From positions 55,516,062-55,580,061 of the forward strand of contig JARWKL010000001.1 in NCBI GenBank assembly GCA_029961685.1: a stretch of DNA of 64,000 nucleotides. Reading direction: 5' to 3'. The notes below the pieces were generated by a model. The model was not told where the DNA came from. It did no database searches and saw only the letters and a list, made by a program, of their open reading frames with translations. Below are positions 58,433-64,000 of this stretch, piece after piece. Numbering within the stretch: the stretch's first letter is position 1; each line of letters begins with the position of its first letter. Both the position numbers and the translations under genes were made by a program. This stretch comes from Aristolochia californica. Lineage: Eukaryota; Streptophyta; Magnoliopsida; Piperales; Aristolochiaceae.

Positions 58433-58738
58433 TTTGGAAAAGAGAAATACTTCATTGACTTGTTATTATTTGAGTACAAAAAACCTCTATTTATAATAGA
58501 GGATACAAGTAGAATCCAAATACAATTAAATTATCTTTGTCTCAATTACACCCAAAGTTGAACACTAAAAGATATGTCCTAGAATAATTGAACAACTGAA
58601 CATAAATAGAAGACTAATATAACTAAAACACCTTTAACTCAGATTCTTCTATGAGACGTCCTCTTAAACTCTACCATATTAATTCTTGCTCTTGTGATAC
58701 CTCTTTTTCTTCCATGCTTTCTCTTCATCGCTTCACCT
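58433..58738 (-). repeat. LTR-like segment in tandem unit 2
   Basis: Same blocks as unit 1, and it keeps TTGTTGAATTTTTGG at its left edge, closest of the three units to the solo LTR terminus TGTTGAATTT. Confidence 0.75.
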
Positions 58739-61733
58739 CAAGCTGGAGTTTATAAGTACAGTTTGCAATGAACAACATTCTTGGTGTTCAATTTTCTTTT
58801 GCTGTAAAAAATTCTTCATAAGTGCAAAAAATTTCATCTTTTGTTCATCCCTTTCTTTGAATGTTTAGGTCACATAAAAATCACCTCAATATGTAGAATA
58901 CATACCTCTTTCGTATACTTCTTCTATTTCTACCCCTCTAGCCAGAGATAAAAAAGACATATAAACCCAACTTGGACAAAACACAATATGGGAGAAAAAA
59001 TCACTCCTAGTCATATGAAAAAGCTCTGTACACTAGTCAAAATGGTCATAGTCTGAAACACACTACTCAATTTAAAAGAAAAAAAATTGTGCAACTTTAG
59101 ATCACAACAAAGAGACAAATCACCTATTGGCTGAAAAATAAATGATTTGACTCAAACTGGATATTGGGCACACTCCTACACATTTTAGGTAGTGGGTCTA
59201 TGCATTGCTCTACAGTGATGAAAGCACAAGACGATAAACTGAAGAAATACTAGAGGAAAACAACTTTAACCGAAAGAAAGTGATTACACAACATTCATAC
59301 TTTCAAATGAATCTAGGATGTGACCGTATATTTTAAAAAACTAGGGGAGAATATTCTTAACATTCTTGATTATCACCAAGCTATAGTCAATATCTAAGAG
59401 GAAGGGTTAAGGGATTGAGCAAATTAATGTTATTTTGTTATACTTTATCACGAAACATTCTTAGCATTCTTGATTATCAGGAAATCAGTTGAGCTTTCTT
59501 GTGTATAATTTTTTAATATTTCAAAAGCTATATTTATATGAAACATACCTGGCCGATCGCTCAAGAAGTCATGAAAGAAACTATGAAAATTTGAGAAAAA
59601 GATAATCAATGTAACAAAAATAAAATCCGTCGGTCGAAATTAGTGGATCGGGCCAAGGAAGAATGAAACATTTTTACTAGGTTAATTTTACCTTAAAAGA
59701 ATAAATTTCGAAACAAGAAGAAGAGAATCTTGAAAAAAAAAAAACAAGTTGATCAAAGGAGAAAAAAGCATAATATTTTTGCTTGTCATAATATTAAAAA
59801 GTTGAGTTGCTTATGTTAAGGATAGTCCCATAAGGATATTATCTAAGATTAGAAATTTTTTGTGTCCATTTCATGAAAAGAGATGTCTTTGATTTTGATT
59901 TAATAATTTTTTGTGATGAAGTTGGAGTCAACTTTAACATAACATCAAAGTGGATGCTAGTATGTGGGTCTTCACCTAAAAATACTATCTAAGTGTAGCA
60001 ATCATACGTAAAAAGGGCTCACAGATAGGGGAAGAGTCTCAAGAATAGTTTTCATTTGGAACCACGAAAGAAAGATCTGATGCATAATTATTTCGTAAAC
60101 AATGGAAGCAACTTTATTAATTTACTTAAAGTTAAGGGTCACACATATATAAATTAATTTGACCCTAAAATTTAAACAAATTACCATCACTACGTGTTAT
60201 GAGAGAATAAATGACTAAGGAGACAGAAAGGGATCCACTTGAGAGAGACAAGTTTGATGATAGAAAGGGATTAGATGAGTAGTCCATCTCATGTCTTGGG
60301 AGAATAAATGAGATCCATTCACATAAGTGAGCTAGAGACAAGTTTCATTAATGATCCAATCCAGAGTGATGGAAGGGGATTAGAGGAGAAGTAGATCTCA
60401 TTTGTAAGGAGAGGTACTATACCGAAAAGACATTACAAATATTTATTGTATAAATAGTCTCTTTCTAAAATTGACCAAATACCCAAAAAATCAAGTTTTT
60501 AAGAAATAAAAAAGTATTATAACATATTTAGTTCATTCCTTTCTGCAAAAATCATAAATCATTTTTTCATTTAATTTGAAAAAAAATAATTTATTCATTC
60601 ACACTTATTGAATGACATTAATGAAATATTTTAATTTTATTTTTTAATCAAGAAAATTTTAACATATTCTTTATAATTCCTTTAAATGTGTGAAGTGTGT
60701 TTGATAAAATGCTTTCTGTTGGAGAGTTAATGAATTCAATTTGTGTGTGAGTGTGTACTTAAAGAAATGTTATAGAGTGTGTACATGTATATATGTGTGG
60801 TAGTACATAAGGAAGTCTCATAGAGTGTTTGACTGTGTTTATGTGCGCACTAGGGGGTAGGATCCTCGCTTTTCTTGAGGCAGAAATAGACTAATTTTAT
60901 TAATAATAATAATCTCATTACATTTTACTAAATAATTTTGTTAGCGTCATTGTTAATCGATCCCCCGGTTTTATTTTGAATTTAATCATATTGCGAAATA
61001 TGACTTCTAAATGGTATTATTTGAAATTATAGTATCTAAAAAGGTTGTAGTAGAAAAATTATCATTGGATAATTTTTGAAGTTAACATAACAAATGAATC
61101 AAGAATAAAACATTCTTGCATCATAATAAATAAACAATAGCATGTCAACAATTATGATGCTCTCAATCTTTTTCCCGACAATATTGACCTTTTTGACAAC
61201 CTTGTTGGTGGGGATTCTCTGGTTAGGCCTAGTTGGCAGTACTTCTTCCTTACATGTAGGATCATTACCCTCCGACATACGACATAACTTAATTTTTGTG
61301 TTTATCTTTGCATCAAACACTTGAAAATCCTTCGTTCATCATTATAAACGCTATAATCATGCATAGGTAAATGCCCTTCAATGCCATTCTTCCCTCTACT
61401 CTCTTTTCTTGTGGCTCAACACATGAAACGTTTTGAGTTCATCAACCTGTATTTACTATAAGAAGAGTCATTAGCATTGTTGGAATTTGTGAACATTCAC
61501 TTTTAATTATCAAACAAATGTTATAATGTCGATGACTAATCCCAATTGAATTCTTGAATTCCATTTATGACCATAACAATTTTTTTGTATTTTTATCTTG
61601 ACAGTGGCTTTTTTCCTCACAATTAGTTTTTCTATTTTGAGTTTACATACAACGGGTCATCTTGCATAGCCATCACTTATATCGTAATTAGTAGAGCTAT
61701 TAGTGAGATCTCAATTTCTCCTTGTTCAATTTA

Positions 61734-62036
61734 TGAAAAAGAGAAATACTTCACTGACTTGTTATAATTTGAGTACAAGAAACCTCTATTTATAATAAAG
61801 GATATAAGTAGAATCCAAATACAATTAAATTATCTTTGTCCCAGTTACACACAAAGTTAAACACTAAAAGATATGTCCTAGAATAATTGAATAACTGAAC
61901 ATAAATAGAAGACTAATATAACTAAAACATTTTTAACTGAGACTCTTTTGTGAGACATCCTCTTAGACTCCATCATAATAATTCTTGTTCTTGTGAGACC
62001 TCTTGTTCTTCCATGCTTTCTTTTCAATACTCCACC
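61734..62036 (-). repeat. LTR-like segment in tandem unit 3
   Basis: Same blocks as units 1 and 2, with one change in the TATA palindrome (AATAAAGGAT for AATAGAGGAT). Confidence 0.75.
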
Positions 62037-62670
62037 TCAAGCTGGAGTTTATAAGTTCAGCTTGCAATGAAAAACATTCTTGGTATTCAATTTTCTTTTG
62101 TTGTAAAAAATTCTTCATAAATGCAAAAACTTCATCTTTAGTTCATCCCATTCCTTGAATGTTTAGGCACATAGAAATCACCAATATGTATGGAATAACA
62201 TACCTCTTTCCTATACTTCTATTTCTCCCACTCTAGCCGGGGATAAAAAGAACATATAAACCCAACTTGGCCAAAACACAATATAGGAGAAAAAATCACT
62301 CATAGTCATACAAAAAAAACTCCATACACCAGTGAAAATAGTTATAGTGTCAAACACACTACTCAATCTCAAGGGCAAAAAACATGTGCAAATTTATATC
62401 ACAACGAAGAGACTACTTGCTTTTAAGGGTAACTCAAACACAAATCACCTCTTGGGTGAAAAATAAAATACTTGACTAAAGCTGGATATTGGGCACACTC
62501 CTACACTTTTTAGGTAGTGGGTCTACGCATTGCTCTAAAGTGATGAAAGTACAAGATGATAAACTAAAGAAATACTAGAGGGAAACAACTTTAACTGAAA
62601 GAAGGCGATTACGCAACATTCATGCTTTCAAATGAATCTAGGATGTGACCGTTTATTTGAAAAAACTTAG

Positions 62671-63888
62671 GGATAATATAATGGTATAACTAAAATAACT
62701 TAATAAATTTGACCAAGTATGAATTTTTGAGGTTGTCATAATTTTTTGGAGATGACAATGCGAAAGATACACAACCAAGAAGCAAAAATGTAAAAAATTA
62801 AAAACAACATCGAAGTAGGTTATCGATAACTTGAACAAACACAACATGGAACTATTAAGATTGATTGAAAATCTCTGATTAGAAGAGAGAGTTACATAAA
62901 AACTAGGATCTTGGGAGAAATTGAAACTCAATTCATGCAATGCAATTGAGAGATAATAGGAGAGAAAATAGGAAAAAGAGTGATTTTAGGCAAAACTGGC
63001 CTTTAATACTTATGATATCGATCTCCCATAATATAGTTCATAATCACCAACAGTTTATTGTTCAAGAAATTAGACTCAAAGAGCTTTAATCTGATACTTA
63101 ACTTGACATAAAAAGTTTCGTTCTTGATTCTTTTATGACTACTTGTTCATTCTATAGCATGACCCTTAGCGACTCCAATGAGAATATTCCTTACATATAG
63201 ATCAAATTGACATGAAAGTTACTCCAATGAAACTAGACTTTGATATATAGATTAGATTGACATGAAAGTTACTCCTTATAAAACTAGACGTTGATATATA
63301 TATTAGATTGACATGAAAGTTACTCCTTCATAAAATATAGATTTTTTGAGAGAAATGTTTTTGATAGATTTCGTACTCTGCAATCTGGCCGTACTGAGTA
63401 GTCATTCGTCATTCTACTTTGGCCAGCATTACCATTGACTCTTACAATATTGATATCTCTCCCAGAAAACTCATATTGAGAGTTGGTTTGCTAGGTTAGA
63501 AAATAGATTTACATATCTTTCTTTTAGTATACAATTATCCATAGAAAATCTTATTCTTGATGGCAAACACCTAGAAAGTTGAAACTTTCTACTACTACTT
63601 GAACATCCTTTGCAGTCTAACCTTTGCTACATCAGATATCAATTTCTCATTGCCTAATTGAGTAGGAAAGCGGATTCAGATATCTTTTCAAAAATATATA
63701 ATTTTCAATATGAAAACTTCATTATGATAGTGTGAACACCAATGAAACAATGGATACTCAGAAAAGAAAGGAAGAAAAAAGGTAGAAAATGAACTTAAAC
63801 TATGAGAGTTGATAAATTAGAAAAGGCCCACTTTATCTCTATGGTTTGACAAACTCAATTCCTAGAACCCACACTAATAACATGTTAA
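62671..63888. other. Sequence between the tandem array and the last LTR
   Basis: No gene. A small direct repeat, GATTGACATGAAAGTTACTCC with TATATAGAT spacers, occurs three times at about 63205-63330 (spacing about 60 bp). Minus-strand frame 62653-62940 is unrecognised. A possible primer-binding-site-like sequence lies directly left of the LTR at 63889. Confidence 0.45.
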
Positions 63889-64000
63889 ATTTTTAGAAAA
63901 GAGAAATATTTCACTAACTTGTTATAATTTGAGTACAAGTAACCTCTTTTTATAATAGAGAAAACAAGTAGAATCCAATTACAATAAGCTACCCTTGTTC
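63889..64000 (-). repeat. LTR of the same family, cut by the window end
   Basis: TTTTTAGAAAAGAGAAATAT followed by the TATA palindrome and AATCCAATTACAATAAGCTA matches the solo LTR at 29159 more closely than it matches the tandem-unit LTRs. Confidence 0.75.

Larger units (their letters stand above)
52560..62670. repeat. Tandem array of three 3.3-3.55 kb units derived from an LTR element
   Basis: The phrase GGGATTGAG(C/A)AAATTAAT recurs at 52581, 55855 and 59411, and long colinear homology continues through each unit, for example GATCCAATCCAGAGTGA, AACTTTTGGAATAATCCAGG (absent from unit 3) and GGGGATTCTCTGG. Each unit contains one LTR-like segment followed on its right by a polypurine-like CTCAAG(T/C)TGGAG. 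This gives the order LTR-internal-LTR-internal-LTR-internal-LTR on the minus strand. The units differ by block deletions: unit 1 lacks about 320 bp present at about 57265-57585; unit 3 lacks about 240 bp corresponding to about 56925-57160. Confidence 0.85.

Noticed and set aside
1..64000. tRNA, rRNA, snRNA or miRNA genes
   Set aside because: No cloverleaf with A/B boxes, rRNA segment, snRNA upstream element or convincing long miRNA hairpin was recognised by eye; a covariance-model search would be decisive.

Overview
The window is nuclear DNA from a flowering plant, most likely a eudicot or basal eudicot. The evidence is spliced genes of plant-typical families with GT-AG introns, chromovirus and copia retrotransposons, hAT-type elements and a CT-rich leader before a NAC gene. 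I cannot name the species. Four protein-coding genes can be reconstructed exon by exon, with every splice phase consistent.

Layout. (1) 896-4596 (+): a PMT-type putative pectin methyltransferase (620 aa, 7 coding exons). (2) 5691-7620: a terminal-inverted-repeat transposon with a GC-rich half and a very AT-rich half, followed directly by a truncated second copy; a third copy lies at 43628-44826. (3) 7857-11299 (-): an RBM42-like RNA-binding protein (256 aa, 6 exons). (4) 11888-37673 (+): an STK19 homologue (274 aa, 8 exons) that diverges from the RBM42-like gene across 588 bp. Its 825 coding bases are spread over 25.8 kb because the introns carry transposons. (5) 48786-51184 (+): a NAC transcription factor of the NAC21/22-like type (277 aa, 3 exons). 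(6) About 52560-62670: three tandem copies of a 3.3-3.55 kb unit, each holding an LTR-like segment, with a further LTR running off the window end.

The most informative structure is the nest in STK19 intron 5. An old, internally deleted copia element (LTRs about 12% diverged, 19402-30745) was hit by a hAT-type transposon with a perfect 13-bp terminal repeat and an 8-bp target duplication (21222-30356). That in turn was hit by a Ty3/gypsy chromovirus (22107-28300; two 916-bp LTRs with about 10 differences, 5-bp target duplication) and, separately, by an element now reduced to a solo LTR (29159-29599, 5-bp target duplication). Intron 3 holds a 5'-truncated LINE with a 15-bp target duplication and an RNase H-like gene fragment.

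The genes are ordinary housekeeping or regulatory genes and do not form a pathway. The RBM42-like/STK19 divergent pair is the only arrangement suggesting shared regulation. I found no evidence for a new biological system; the notable material is transposon structure and chronology, a tandem array with copy-specific deletions, and a large gene that has kept its reading frame despite heavy intron invasion.
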